The notes beneath the pieces were generated by a model. It had not been told where the DNA came from. It was given only the letters and a program-made list of their open reading frames with translations, and did not search any database. Below are positions 47,976 through 58,937 of a DNA stretch of 64,000 nt, in pieces. The position numbers were made by a program, and so were the translations under genes. The DNA is from Enoplolaimus lenunculus (taxonomy: Eukaryota > Nematoda > Enoplea > Enoplida > Thoracostomopsidae), in NCBI GenBank assembly GCA_030248215.1, contig JASANG010001167.1:67501-131500 (forward strand). Reading direction: 5' to 3'. Each line of letters begins with the position of its first letter. The first letter of the stretch is position 1.

Positions 47976-48170
47976 GGGCCCATATAAAGATGAGGGGCGG
48001 AACGCCTTTCGGGGGGACTGCAATAGCGTAAGCTTAAGTTTTAGACTATTTTTTGCTTAGGCTTACGATTGAATAGGTATAAGCTCATTCCTACTCTTAC
48101 ACTTATGCGTGGCTTAGGCTTAAGAATATAAAAATGCCACGGTTACGGCCCTGTTCTTTACATTGGTCCA
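47976..48170. mobile_element. Family D element, both ends intact
   Basis: Left TGGGCCCATATAAAGATGAG and right ACAGTG-free end CTGTTCTTTACATTGGTCCA are inverted repeats. Next to the left end is GGGGCGGAACGCC..GGACTGCAATAGCG, the fixed D block. Hexamers (TTGCTTAGGCTTACG, TGGCTTAGGCTTAAG) fill the centre. Length 195 bp. Confidence 0.8.
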
Positions 48171-48861
48171 TGCCTGTAACCAGGCAATCAAAGGTCCAAA
48201 AAGGCTCAAGCCGGAGGCAAACGGCGACTTATTGCAGCAAACAGAGTTTCCTCGACCCTTAATAGTTGTAATGGATTCATTCCATTCCTGCGAATGCAGA
48301 TCTGTAGCTTGCTCACTTTTCTAGGGGGTCTAAAACCTACCCCCCCGAGCCCTACTTGGCTAAGCTCGTTGCGAGGATGAACGCAGTTTAACCAGGTCTT
48401 TAATTCGAAAAAAACTCAATATATTTTTTAAAGTTGTTTTAATACGAACTGGGTACGGGACGTAACAACTTACAGAAATAGAAAAGAAGTGTTCCCTCCC
48501 GGATCTTCTGAAGAAACAAGACAAAAACCACTTTTAGCATACTTTAGAATAATTTGGATCCCAAAAACATTTTTCGCATGTGGTCTTACATTCTCCCGAA
48601 CAGAAATCTTGGCTACGCCACTGACTGCGTTTGTCCAATCAGAATGGGGTATAAGGTTACACTTCGTTTTTAGTTGAACTTTAATCTGAATTAGGCAGAT
48701 ATGGGCATTACGCCAGTTCAAATAATATGTACGCTTTGATCATGGGGACTGCCGGAATATTGGGTAGGAGACGGCAAATTGGGATTAGCGGCAACTAGCA
48801 AGATGTGCTGGCTACGGCCCTGTGTTGCAGTTATAGCTCTTGTAAACACCTGTTTGTAATA

Positions 48862-49832
48862 CAAGGTTGTTAGCCGGAAAAAAATTACCGGCAAAAATGG
48901 TTTTTCCATTTTTTTCCGATGGGGGTGCCAAAAAATGGAAAAAATGAAAAATATTAAACGATTCTTAAATGTAATTTGCAACTAAATATGATATAAAGTT
49001 AGGGCGCTCAAAATTGAAAGCTTGCTTTTACCATATAAGTTAACACAAGGAAACGTCCAGCTTCAACCTCGCTTTGCTCGCGAGGTTGCAGCAGTTGAGA
49101 GGCTTCGATGTCAGAAAAAACCCAAAAGTGTCTTGGGATTTGTTATAAAATACAAAAAAACAAGTGTGACTTGTTTAGCTTGCTCCACTGATGAGTTTCT
49201 GGTGTTCTGATGACCCCCTTCCCCGAAATTTTGAAAAAAATTCGAATTTAGAGGTCCCAAATTCCTCCATTGGACTCAAAATTATTTGTCGAATAATTAG
49301 ACAAATTATATACCCTTTAACACAGGTTGCCGAGCTAAGATGAATATTGTTAAATGTATTTTAATCAGACGTCTGGCTAACGAGTTATTATCAATAACTA
49401 AATTTTGCGTCGAACCATGATCGTTGCCAGCACACCAAACCAGTTATTTGACAACAACTCGTTAAGCAGACTTCTGATTGCAGAAAGTTTAACGCCACTC
49501 AACTTAGCTCTGCAAACTGCGTCCAATGATATATAATATGTCCAGCCTTTCGAAAATATTTTTGGGTCCCAAGGAACTGAACTTGTGGCCTTAAAAATCG
49601 AATTTTTCAATAATTCAGACTTGGGCATGGAATGACCTGGAGGTGTCACCAGAAGCTCAAATACGCAGAAAGTATCAAAATGCAAGCACTTTCGGGTAAA
49701 CGCCGGCTAAGAGTGGGATAACCGATCACTCAGACAAAGAATGAATTTTTTCCATTTTTTTCGTTTTTTCCGGAAAAAATGGATATATTCATATTTTTCC
49801 TGTCATTATTTTTTCCGGAAAAAACAACTCTG
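48862..49832. mobile_element. hAT-like element with perfect 8-bp target duplication
   Basis: Ends CAAGGTTGTTAGCCGGAAAA and TTTTTTCCGGAAAAAACAAC followed by TCTG are inverted. The direct repeat TTGTAATA occurs at 48854-48861 and 49833-49840. Subterminal AAAAAATGG/CCATTTTTT blocks are also inverted. Length 971 bp, with a family I repeat inside (49480-49725) and no transposase frame. Distinct from families A-C. Confidence 0.85.
49480..49725. repeat. Dispersed repeat family I, nested
   Basis: CTGCAAACTGCGTCCAATGA, TTTTTGGGTCCCAAGG and GCTCAAATACGCAGAAAGT match the copies at 6370 and 16986. Confidence 0.55.
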
Positions 49833-49840
49833 TTGTAATA

Positions 49841-50940
49841 TGTTTGCCTTGGTGTGCAACACCTTGTGATTTAGTGAATAATTTAATTATTTATGGGGCG
49901 AATATGTGCGCCACTGGGTACGGGACGAACGATATAAAACACACGGTTAGAATAATCGGTAAACAAACATAAGATAAATTTAAAATGCTAGTTTTTAAAA
50001 ATTTACCTCAACAAGTGTGAAATTTTCAACAGATTGAATATCGATCTCAAAATGGTTATCGTTTATCGAACTTTTTGTTTTGTGCCGCCATTAATAGCTT
50101 CAATTCAGTTTAAGACTTGAATTGAATATGTGAAAGTCGCGAGAAGGTCGAATTATCACTCAAAAAATCTTCATTATTTTGTTAATAGACTTGGTGTTTT
50201 GTTGCAGCAGATGGGTCATTTTTGTAGGGCGCCATTGACCCTATAGAGACAGCTTGCAAAATATAGCTATGGAGCAGGGCGGGAACTACTTGCGCGCTCC
50301 GGTTCGCTTCCGTTTCTGCTTGCTTTTCCAACGTGGCTCATTCATGGCTTCGAGATAAATATGTACATGGTTGAATTACTAAAGTAAAGCAATGTTATTA
50401 AAATCATGTCTATATCATATAGAAACATGTGCCAGTATTTGTTGTTCATTTTACAGTCTATATATTAAAGCTGTCACGCTTTACAATACGTATTTGGGCA
50501 GCGTTCCAGCGTAGAAGTAAACAAATCTGACAGCACGGTATTTTAATTAACACAGGAGTAAACACATCTGCCTGACAGCACGATATTTTAATCAACTATT
50601 ATATTTCTACATATAGTTCTAAACTAAAATTTGTGCATATAGGAAGTACTTTACATAGCATATCCTAACTTTTTCAAGTTCTGTGGTCAGTTAGACTTGG
50701 TTAATAAAACATTCACGTTAAAGATTACCAGCCGTCCTTCCAGCACATTATGAGAGTTGCACATTTGTGCAACTGTGTTGACTAGTACAAATCGAAATAC
50801 CATTAATACAATGTAGGTATATAGAGCCAAGTGCTTTTAAATAGGTTTTCTGGTCACAAATTATACGCATAACTGGTTCAAGTTAGATTTGAATAGTAAA
50901 TTACTTTGCGATACCTTGAGCCACACGGCTCTAGCAATGA
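49841..50940. other. Intergenic, no supported gene
   Basis: AT-rich, few open frames. The phrase AAACA(A/C)ATCTG..GACAGCACG(G/A)TATTTTAAT occurs twice at 50520-50600, a short tandem duplication of about 55 bp. Confidence 0.5.
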
Positions 50941-50943
50941 GGC

Positions 50944-51250
50944 TAATGTATAGAACATGGCTGTTGCAGTAGTATAAGCATATTTCTCAGCTTAGGGTCC
51001 GCGCTCCGGAGCGCGGCACACACAATAAATTCATTTTTATTAAAAATTGCCGCATGCCACCAAATAGGTTTTGTCCATATTTTTGTCAGCAGCGCACAAC
51101 GGCGGACGGCGGCGTTCGGCACTCCGCACAGCAAAGTATATCGCCACTGTAAGCCTAATTTTAAGCGTAAGAATGAGCTAATACATATGCCTAAACCTAA
51201 GCCTAAGCTGTAGGCACCTATGCAACAAAAATAGTATAAAGCTTAAGCTT
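50944..51250. mobile_element. Family D element carrying a nested family E element
   Basis: D left end ATGTATAGAACATGGC followed by GCAGTAGTATAAGCATA; D body resumes at 51152 (GCCTAATTTTAAGCG, CCTAAGCCTAAGC). Between them, 50993-51151 begins CTTAGGGTCCGCGC and ends AAGTATATCGCCACTGTAAG, which are family E termini. The nested copy has a CGCGCTCCGGAGCGCG palindrome at its left end. Confidence 0.65.
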
Positions 51251-51255
51251 ATATA

Positions 51256-51662
51256 CTGTAGTGACCCGAATATAGGGGGTATATATGGGACCATTTTGAG
51301 TCCCAATCGACAGGATTCCGTTATCTCTAATAAAAGTCCGATTGCGGCTAGATTACCTAAACTCTAATTAGAGTCCATTAATGTCAATTATCCCTAATCG
51401 TAGTGCATAACTGACTACAGGCCAAAATAAAGCTGAGTTCGAAACTTTAAAACATACTTAAATTTTGATAGTGCATTTCTAAGTATCACCTTGCATCGCA
51501 TCAAACGTATAATTCAACAGAGAGTTGCAATACCGGATATCAGTTACGAATGGCAGCGGAGGGCGGGTTAAAAAATAAATAACAGCCCGTAACCGAATAA
51601 CAGGGGTACCCGCTGGAGAGGTCAAATAAATATCAGTCCCCTTTTAATTAGGGTAACTACTG
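51256..51662. mobile_element. Family G TA-flanked TIR element
   Basis: TA at 51254-51255 and 51663-51664 bracket CTGTAGTGACCCGAATATAG and the inverted AATTAGGGTAACTACTG. 407 bp; the TA duplication fits Tc1/mariner-type insertion. Related to the copy at 54737 in the opposite orientation. Confidence 0.75.
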
Positions 51663-51734
51663 TACTATATTGCAGTCGCACAGAAAAAATTTCCGCTCTC
51701 GATCAGTACACGGGCACTTTTAAGTATAATTTAT

Positions 51735-52078
51735 AAGAATAGATTCCGACAAACGATGGAATGTAATATTATAGGATCCGATATTAGTAGTTTCAATTAG
51801 TGAATGGATAGTGCCCGAAGTTCCTAAATAAAGTCCATGAATTTCAATTACCATAATTGGTTAATATAAGTAAAATGGTTCCGGACCGACTAAAGTTTAA
51901 AACGAGAAGTTGAATATTCAAAGTACACATATATATGTATATTTACCTATTCATTACAGTGCACTATAAAAATTTCAAAAAATATTAACAGTCCGCAACC
52001 GAACAACAAGAAGAGTGCCTTCTCAAAATGCAAAATAAATATCAGTTACTCCCCTCTTATTCGAGTCGCTACAGTTGG
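51735..52078. mobile_element. Family G element, left end lost
   Basis: Shares ACAGTCCGCAACCGAACAAC and AATAAATATCAGTTAC; ends CCTCTTATTCGAGTCGCTAC followed by AG. No left terminus. Confidence 0.6.
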
Positions 52079-52086
52079 GACTGACC

Positions 52087-52215
52087 GCGATGGCGGATCC
52101 AGACATTTTTGACGGAACCCATGAATTTAAAAGTAAAAATAGTTCGCGAATGCCAATTTTTACAATGAAAAAATTGTTGGGCTAATGTCTGGGTTGGGTG
52201 GCTCCCAAGTTTGAT
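52087..52215. mobile_element. Family C hAT-like element, partial
   Basis: CGATGGCGGATCCAGACATT, TTTGACGG, then AAAATTGTTGGGCTAATG. Truncated. Confidence 0.45.
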
Positions 52216-52440
52216 GGTAAAATAAACGTGAAATGAACTAGGATATACAATCTACAGATATTCAAATAATTACATTTATTGCTAGTTATTTTTGAAAAGT
52301 ATGATATTTTGAAAAAATACATTTTAATTTACTTAAATTATCGCTCAAATGGGACGCTTTAGTACCTTTAACTCTAGGACAGAACTTCAGTGTTGGGTCT
52401 CTGTTGGCGTACTTTTGTCTTAGAGTTTAAACAGAGTACA

Positions 52441-52813
52441 GTGTTCCAACGGAATTCCGATTCCGGCTGAAATTCCGACAAAATTTGCATTCCGATGCCG
52501 ATTCCGACGGTGTGTGATTCGGTTGCCGGAATTCCGGTATTTTCCGTGAAGTGTTTCATATTTAAACTTATGTTCCACCTTGATTTAAGGCAATTAAAAG
52601 GACAGAAATTGAATTGCAAAACCACCTAATTTCGAGAATTATGCCACTGAAAACTTACACTAAGAAAATACTGTGCAAACTGTGAAATAAAATCTATTCG
52701 GTCTTACGACTAAAAATTAACAAAATCATAACACACTTAAATCTAAAAATTCCGATTCCGACGAATAAATTCAATTCAGATCCGAACAAAATTAAGTTCC
52801 GGTTGGAACCCTG
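52441..52813. mobile_element. hAT-like TIR element related to family A
   Basis: Ends CAGTGTTCCAACGGAATTCC and GTTCCGGTTGGAACCCTG are inverted. Subterminal ATTCCGATTCCG repeats parallel the GGTTCCGG arrays of family A. 373 bp. Flanks show no clear 8-bp duplication. Confidence 0.65.
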
Positions 52814-52924
52814 GTTTCTGTATTCATGAACTTCTTGGTACTCATCAATCCGAAACCCCCCGTCAACCAATTGTGCAACTTTGAAGCTGTGCCCAATTTT
52901 ATTATCTTTAGCATTGAGTTGGTT

Positions 52925-53800
52925 AAGTTAGGAAATTAGACGATGATTATGGGAAATTCGGATATTACCCGGGAAATTGGGATTTTGGGCGCAGCGTTTT
53001 TCGCTCGTGATTTTGGGAATTGGGATTTTGGGAAATTGGGATTTTGGGTGCAGCGCTTTTTGCTCGGGATTTTGGGAAATTGGGATTCTGAGCGCAGCGT
53101 TTTTCGCTCGGGATTTTGGGAAATTGGGATTTTGGGAAATTGGGATTTTGGGCGCAGCGCTTTTCGCTCGATATTTTAAGAAATTTGGATTCTGGGATAT
53201 TGGGATTTTGGGCGCAGCGTTTTTCGCTCGGGATTTTGGCAAATCGGGATTTTGGGAAATTGTGATTTTGGGCGCAGCGTTTTTCGATCGGGACTTTGGG
53301 AAATTAGGAATTTGGGCGCAACGTTTTTCGCTCGGGATTTTGGGAAATTGGGATTTTGGGATGTTGGGATTATGGGCGCAGCGTTTTTCGCTCGGGATTT
53401 TGGGAAATTGGGATTTTGGGAAATTGTGATTTTGAGCGCAGCGTTTTTCAATCGGGATTTTGGGAAATTGGGAATTTGGGCGCAACGCTTTTCGCTCGGA
53501 ATTTTGGGAAATAGGGATTTTGAGAAAATCGGATATCACCCGGGAAATTGGGATTTTGATAGCAGCGTTTTTCGCTCGGGATTTTGGTGAATTGGGATTT
53601 TGGGAAACTGTGACTTTGGAAAATTGGGATATTACCCGGGAAATTGGGAGTTTGGAAAATAGGCATATAATCAGGGATATTGGGTTTTTGGGCCAAGCGT
53701 TTTTCGCTCGGGATTTTGGAAATTGGGATTCTGAGAAGTTAGGATATATTCCGAGAAATTGGTATTTTGAGCGCAGCATTTTTCGCTCGGCACATTTAGG
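52925..53800. repeat. GGGAAATTGGGATTTTGGG minisatellite, large array
   Basis: Units alternate GGGAAATTGGGATTTTGGG with GCGCAGCGTTTTTCGCTCGGG in a compound period near 45-65 bp. Open frames on both strands (AKNAAPKIPISQNPN; RDFGKLGFWEIGILGAAF) are repeat artefacts. Confidence 0.9.
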
Positions 53801-53804
53801 AATT

Positions 53805-54390
53805 TGGAATAATAAAATTTCGGTAACCCCTCACTTTTACGGGTCGGGTGAAACTGTTCGTTTGTACTATTTAACACATGTTTGCCGTAATTTTATTTTA
53901 CGTTGCTCATACAATTTAAATGATATGTTGAGCTTTCCTTTGAAAAATTAGGATATTCTCCGGAAACCAAATCCCGGCAACGCCCCTTTTCGGAATGCAC
54001 TATTTGTGGTATAATTTTAAGAATACACAATAACTGTGTTTCATATGATTTCAATATAGACTAAAGTGCCTAGTAGGAGGTCGGAGGGCATAACCCCTTT
54101 GAGAACACAATAATAAACAATTTCCCGAGATAAAACCTTCCATCCTCCACATAGATTCCTTTTTATATTACGTTCTCAGGGGGGCTGCCGCACCCTGAAC
54201 CCTCCGAAATTTTAAGGGACCCTAAGCAGGATGGGGGGCTACCGCCCCCCAAACCACCCGCACTAAGCGGTTCTCACACTTAAGCTACACAGACACAATC
54301 GAAAAATTTTGCTCAAACAATGAATTGCTTTGCGCGGGGGTTTAGGGGTTGACAGCCCCTTGAAAACGCAATTAAAGAAAATGTTTTTAT
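53805..54390. mobile_element. Conserved core, copy 2, with doubled GC hairpin
   Basis: Colinear with 39170-39720. The hairpin block is present twice: GGGGGGCTGCCGCACCC near 54180 and GGGGGGCTACCGCCCCCC near 54235. No coding potential. Confidence 0.75.
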
Positions 54391-54574
54391 GTGAGCAAGT
54401 TTCTCACGTGCGGGAGAATCAAATGTGCCAATTTGGCTACAAAGGAGCAATGCCTTCTTGCATCCGTCTGTCTATGGTTCCGTCAAGCCTGCGCCCGACC
54501 CAAAGTATACACCTTAACTTTTTCCATGGTATTTTGATTTCACAAGAAAAATTGGAAATGACACGTGATACTGA

Positions 54575-54690
54575 TAGTTTCGGAAATTCGGATATTACCC
54601 GGGATATTGCGATTCTGCTAAACTGGGATGTTGCCCGGGAAATTAGGAATTTAGGAAATTGGGATATTACCCGGGAAATTGGGAGGGACC
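54575..54690. repeat. GGGAAATT minisatellite after the core
   Basis: Short array (GGAAATTCGGATATTACCCG and similar) in the same orientation as 52925-53800, so the core is bracketed by one satellite type. Confidence 0.8.
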
Positions 54691-54736
54691 TGTTCTATAC
54701 ATGGGCCGAAGCACTGGTACTTTACCTTTCAAGCTA

Positions 54737-55163
54737 CTGTAGTCACTAGAATAAAAGGGGAGACTGATACTTATTTGGCGTCTCCAGAGGGAGCCTCCCG
54801 GTTATTCGGTTACGGACTGTTATTTATTTTTAGCCCGCGCTTCGCCACCCTTCGTTACTGATATATATCCGGTACCGCAACTATCCGTTGAATAAACTTT
54901 TATTTGTCTTGTGTCAATAACTTGAGCGATAGTACAAGGCTATACTAAAGAATGTACTTTCAAAACTTAAGTACTCTTTAAAGTTTCGAACTCAAATTAT
55001 TTGGGCCAGGAGTCATTTATGCGCTACAGTTTGGGATAATTGACATTTATGGACTCTATGTAGGGTTTAGGGACTCTATCTGCTTACGGACTCTCATTAA
55101 GGACACGGACTTCTATTCATTGGTACCCAAAATTGGGATCCCCTCTTATTCGGGTCATTACAG
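54737..55163. mobile_element. Family G TA-flanked TIR element
   Basis: TA at 54735-54736 and 55164-55165. Left CTGTAGTCACTAGAATAAAA; right TTATTCGGGTCATTACAG. 427 bp. Internal GGTTATTCGGTTACGGACTG matches the copy at 51256 in reverse. Confidence 0.75.
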
Positions 55164-55850
55164 TATATGAAAAATAGTGCAATAAATTTTAGACAACATA
55201 CTAAGCTTCAACCATGCTTCAATACTTACGTGCCAAATGGGACCGGTTCGAAGCGGTCCAGTCCTGAGCCAGGCGTGTACCGGAATTAAATCGACGGCAG
55301 CATTCTGTGAACAGAACTGCTAAGTAATTCCGGACCGGTCCAGTCTTACATCACTAGTATTTCGGTGCTTTAAGCCAGGAATTTAATGCGAGCAAATATA
55401 ACCTCATGAAAAGGTCAACTTTTTGACAACTCGGATTCAAATGGTTTTCCTAAATGCATGTAATGTCTGTTCCACTTCCTGTATAAGCCACCGGTACGTG
55501 CATGCAGGTGTTGAAAATATTAATAAAAATTAGTTTAATATAAACTCATAGATTAACTGAAATATTATTTTAGCTCCAATCAGATCACCCGGGGGCAATG
55601 CCCTCATTACATTTTCATCTCACATGCTAAGGACACTAGAATCATAAAACAAAAATATAAAAATCCCGGAATATAAATTCGTCCACCCAAATGTTACCAT
55701 TTAGGGGTGTCTATTTCGCGCTAGGCAGCACCGGAGAAAACTTTAGCTTTTGAGTATTTTTTCTGCTTTTGGCTTTAATTTTGATTTATTCGTATGCTTA
55801 AGTTTAGGAATTAGACAGATGCCACTGTGACGCCTTTAGAAGTTGTCTAA

Positions 55851-56060
55851 TTGGTGGCCAATGTATAGATCAGGATTGTAACTGTAGTGTATTAAAAACA
55901 AGCGTTTAAGCTTTAACTTAAGCCAAAGCCTAAGTCGTAAAAATGAGCTTATACCTAAGCCTAAGCGTAAGACTAAGCAAAAAAATAGTCTAACGCTTAA
56001 GCTTACACTATTGCAGTCCGGCAGAAACACGCTCCGCCGCTGATCGTTGCATCGGTCCAA
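55851..56060. mobile_element. Family D element, both ends present
   Basis: Left TTGGTGGCCAATGTATAGAT; right GATCGTTGCATCGGTCCAA. Fixed block TTGCAGTCCGGCAGAAACAC beside the right end; GCCTAAG hexamers inside. About 210 bp. Confidence 0.75.
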
Positions 56061-56275
56061 ATCGTTTACAGACCATCTATCTATTTCTCAAACTAGAACA
56101 ATTTGAAAACGGTGGCTCGTAGCCGGCTTAAACTACTGGGGACGAAAGATTTCAGGCGAAGCATACAAAAATAATTGATGACATCGTACAAGCAAGGTAG
56201 AATGTTTTACAAGAAATATTTGAATAGCGGCCTTACAATTTCGGTCGCAAGTTTCTCACCGTCGTCTAGTAGCTT

Positions 56276-56539
56276 TCATTCACAACCTTCTTCATCAGCG
56301 TAGACGACCCCTAAAAACATTGCTTTATCATCAATTCGTAGTAAAATTTCATTGACAAGCTCAGATCGCGAGACTATTTGTCGCCATTGTGGCGTCTGAA
56401 CAATTTTGCCACGCTCTGCAAGTACAATTTCGATTGCACGCTCTTTTAAGCATCGCGCGTCTACGTTATCTGCGTCCAGTAGAAGTGTTGCTGCGTTAGC
56501 AGCCGATAAATGATGCATGAGTTCGCATTCACAAATTTC
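56276..56539 (-). CDS. SPOP-like MATH-BTB protein, last exon (BACK domain)
   Basis: The acceptor GATATTTCAG|GAA at 56540 joins in phase 0 to the BTB exon, reading TGLK|EICECELMHHLSAANAATL. This aligns well with the post-BTB helices of human SPOP ([20 protein letters not shown]). The segment includes LLLDADNVDARCLKERAIEI and ends at a TGA after EEGCE. In SPOP this 3-box/BACK region strengthens Cullin-3 binding and self-association (family knowledge). The C-terminal basic nuclear signal of SPOP is absent here; the protein stops about 15 residues past the last aligned helix. 87 codons plus stop. Confidence 0.88.
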   Translation of the reverse strand, partial: EICECELMHHLSAANAATLLLDADNVDARCLKERAIEIVLAERGKIVQTPQWRQIVSRSELVNEILLRIDDKAMFLGVVYADEEGCE

Positions 56540-56940
56540 CTGAAATATCACTTAATAGCAAATTTTCTGCGTCTCTTGCCGTATTACCCCTGGCGGCGTT
56601 TGTGGGAAAATGGTCGTGTTTTAAAATTTTTTTGCATATTTAAGGTTCTTTTATAACCTCTATTGATTATTCCACATTGAAATTTAAATTTTTAAAAATT
56701 CTATTTTTTATGGTCGCAAGGTTTGCGTTGGCACTCAAAATTTTTTTAAAAAGTTTGATAAATTATATATTACTAAACGCCGCTCGTGGCGCTGAGTCAA
56801 ATTTCTCTTACATTTCCAGCAATCAAACGACTGGTTAACGAGTACAAGTTTCAATTAACAATTCTCAGGGAATGTTTACTATAATACATTCTATACAGAA
56901 TTCAAAATACAACCATGCTAAAATTATAAAACTTCAACTA

Positions 56941-57116
56941 AGGGTGGCAGTACACTTTTTAAAATTTTAATGCTGTCCGGCGTCGTCCATCTCTGTACGT
57001 CGCCGTCAGTCGCCCTCAGTTGCTGTATGTCGCTGTCCGTGACCGTGGGGTATCGCGCGCAGCAGTGCCGTACGGTGACGCACGGCGCCGTATGACATGT
57101 ATTGCTCCCGCTTTAA
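56941..57116. mobile_element. Family E TIR element in an intron
   Basis: Starts AAGGGTGGCAGTACACTTTT and ends ACATGTATTGCTCCCGCTTT; interior CGTCGCCGTCAGTCGCC. It sits in the last intron of the SPOP-like gene, with one end 14 bp from the splice donor. Confidence 0.65.
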
Positions 57117-57130
57117 GGTAGTCGCCTTAC

Positions 57131-57506
57131 CTTTAGCCCAGTCAACATATATTTCTCAGCAGCGTACAACAGTCCGTGTGCTACATCAGCCAGCTCGTTT
57201 ACAGTTCCGGTATACAAATACCGAATAAGTTCCGCCAAAACCACCGAAGGTACATCTTCTAACAGAATACAACCATTCTGTGAGTCCCTGGTATCCGTAG
57301 CAAAATTAGCTGCAAATACGGCGTTTTCACTCAAAATTGCTCGATGACAATGATACGTGACGCCGTCTGATGACGTCAACGCTACGTCACTGTACCGGTC
57401 CTCACCGGACAGGATCCGGTCTAAAAGAGCGGAAGTGGCACATCCGCCGGAACTGGGCCTCGGTGCCGAACTGGATGTTGACTGAGAGTGGCCAATGTGG
57501 TCAGGG
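57131..57506 (-). CDS. SPOP-like MATH-BTB protein, BTB exon
   Basis: Acceptor TTGATTTTCAG|C at 57507 and donor CTAAAG|GTAAGG at 57131/57130. A short Ser/Pro-rich linker (STSSSAPRPSSGGC) leads into the BTB/POZ fold: RYSDVALTSSDGVTYHCHRA, ILSENAVFAANF, VVLAELIRYLYTGTVNEL, and AAEKYMLTGLK. This order and the HxxHRAxL-like CHRAIL motif are typical of the SPOP/roadkill BTB, which binds Cullin-3 and dimerises. The exon needs one base to complete its first codon, so the preceding exon should end in phase 2. 125 complete codons. Confidence 0.92.
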
Positions 57507-57599
57507 CTGAAAATCAAAGACTATCTGCAACTCAATCAACTAAAATATAATTTACGTTGGTTTACTCAAATGCTGGACCATATTTACTTTGTCCTGATT

Positions 57600-57705
57600 T
57601 CTGTTGGGACTGCTAAATGTTACGCTTTGGTTTTAGATTATATTTATGCTTAGGCTTAGGCTTAGCAATATGCTTAATCTACATTTACGGCCCTTAGAGG
57701 AACAT
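57600..57705. repeat. Family D remnant in intron
   Basis: GGGACTGCTAAATGTTACGC, then TTATGCTTAGGCTTAGGC and AGCAATATGC. Termini eroded. Confidence 0.6.
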
Positions 57706-57943
57706 AGACACAAAAGCTTATGACTATGTATATATACATAACTCCGCTTTTATATCACGTTGGATCAAGAACGTAGCCAGTTGTTGCGAGGGGTTTCGGG
57801 AGCGTGGTATATGTGGTTCGGACTAAAAAACGTTGTAGAGATGACAGTTTTCCGGTATTCAGTTTATACGATCCTTGTACTTTTTATACGTTTTATGTTT
57901 GGGAATATTTTCGCATCTCGACCACTGCCTAACTTTTTTACCT

Positions 57944-58138
57944 GCAACCAGAACCAGGAGACACAACACAAAACGTTCCACCGCGACTGTGACCACAACC
58001 GCTGCGGTGAGAATTCCCAAGCGTCGCCACAAAGTCTCCTTCGTCGATCAGAAGGACAACGTGAAAATTTGCCGCACCATCGCGGCAAACCAATTGACGA
58101 ACCTGGAAACAGAAAAAAACAATTTCATGGTTTTTTGA
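57944..58138 (+). CDS. Candidate small coding exon, antisense in an intron
   Basis: Between the MATH and BTB exons, on the opposite strand, the sequence becomes clearly richer in G and C than the surrounding intron. It reads RTRRHNTKRSTATVTTTAAV, then RIPKRRHKVSFVDQKDNV and KICRTIAANQLTNLE, and stops at TGA at 58136-58138. A pyrimidine-rich acceptor-like site (TTTTTTACCTGCAACCAG) precedes it. KVSF followed by acidic residues fits the RVxF docking motif for protein phosphatase 1, but such motifs occur often by chance. A terminal exon of a nested gene, a processed copy, or a chance frame are all possible. No start exon was found. Confidence 0.33.
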   Translation, partial: ATRTRRHNTKRSTATVTTTAAVRIPKRRHKVSFVDQKDNVKICRTIAANQLTNLETEKNNFMVF

Positions 58139-58325
58139 TTTTGGAAAATTTTGAAATTTTAAAAAATTTAAAGTTTCCCAGCCAGTTAAGAAATTCTAAA
58201 AGAAAAGTTTCGGTACTGCTTGTAATAACGATAAGTAAACTAGCCAAATACACAAAGACAGGCAGACAGGCAGCAAGGAAAAATAGCTGTTGGCAGCAGC
58301 CATGGAAAATTAAAACATAGAATCG

Positions 58326-58390
58326 AGGGTGCAACCGGAATTCCGGTTCGGGCATATTTTCACTTTCAGGCTACGGTTTCGACAGCCGAA
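58326..58390. repeat. Family A end fragment
   Basis: GAGGGTGCAACCGGAATTCC and GGTTCGGGCATATTTTCAC match the family A left terminus. No partner end. Confidence 0.5.
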
Positions 58391-58569
58391 AGTGCTAGAA
58401 AGGTGGCAGTTTCACTACAAAAAGTTTATTTCCCCGCACCAAGTATGTCCACCTGGGAGTAATTGCACCCCACATGTAAACTTATCAAAATCACCGCTTG
58501 ACTCCATAATATTATTTTCTAATTCCACCCACCTCGAAAACTTTTAGATCGGTTGCGTGCTTGGAGTAC

Positions 58570-58821
58570 CATTTTTAATTTGTAGGCGGGTGCACTACAG
58601 TGTTCTGTCCCCTTATGCCAAACATCCGATGATACCTTATTTAACCGAATATAATATGCGATTCCGTGAGACGGGTCTGCGACGCTATAGGTCTTTTTGT
58701 CCAAATTAGCCATCAATTGGTATCCACCATTTGTTTCCGCAGTCATGTCGCTGTCAACATCCGTTGAATCGGATACAAAATAAAACCGGGCAGATGCGGT
58801 TGCTTCGAGAAACGAAGGGTT
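58570..58821 (-). CDS. SPOP-like MATH-BTB protein, second MATH exon
   Basis: The acceptor AATTTCAG|AAC at 58822 joins in phase 0 to the first MATH exon, giving GMYLEYM|NPSFLEATASARFYF. This matches the YLSLYLLL..VRAKFKF core of SPOP. It continues VSDSTDVDSDMTAETNGGYQ, LMANLDKKTYSVADPSHG, IAYYIRLNKVSSDVWHKG. The 3' border is uncertain: ATG|GTACTC at 58570/58569 is the most natural end, but its phase 0 does not fit the phase 2 that the BTB exon requires. Either another small exon lies in the intron or a weaker donor downstream is used. Confidence 0.75.
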
Positions 58822-58937
58822 CTGAAATTATACTAAATTTTTTCACAAAATAGAAAATTGAAGTAATAAAATGTAAGCAAAACCTAAGCCTAATCTGAAA
58901 ACCGAAGGGTTGCTCTATACTTTACTGTGCCGAAATG

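Noticed and set aside
49189-49240. CTGATGA followed by GAAA, suggesting a hammerhead ribozyme
   Set aside because: The bases between do not form stem II and the required flanking pairings are absent.
52928-53779. A 283-codon frame with AKNAAPKIPISQNPN repeats
   Set aside because: Minisatellite translation; overlapping frames on the other strand are equally open.
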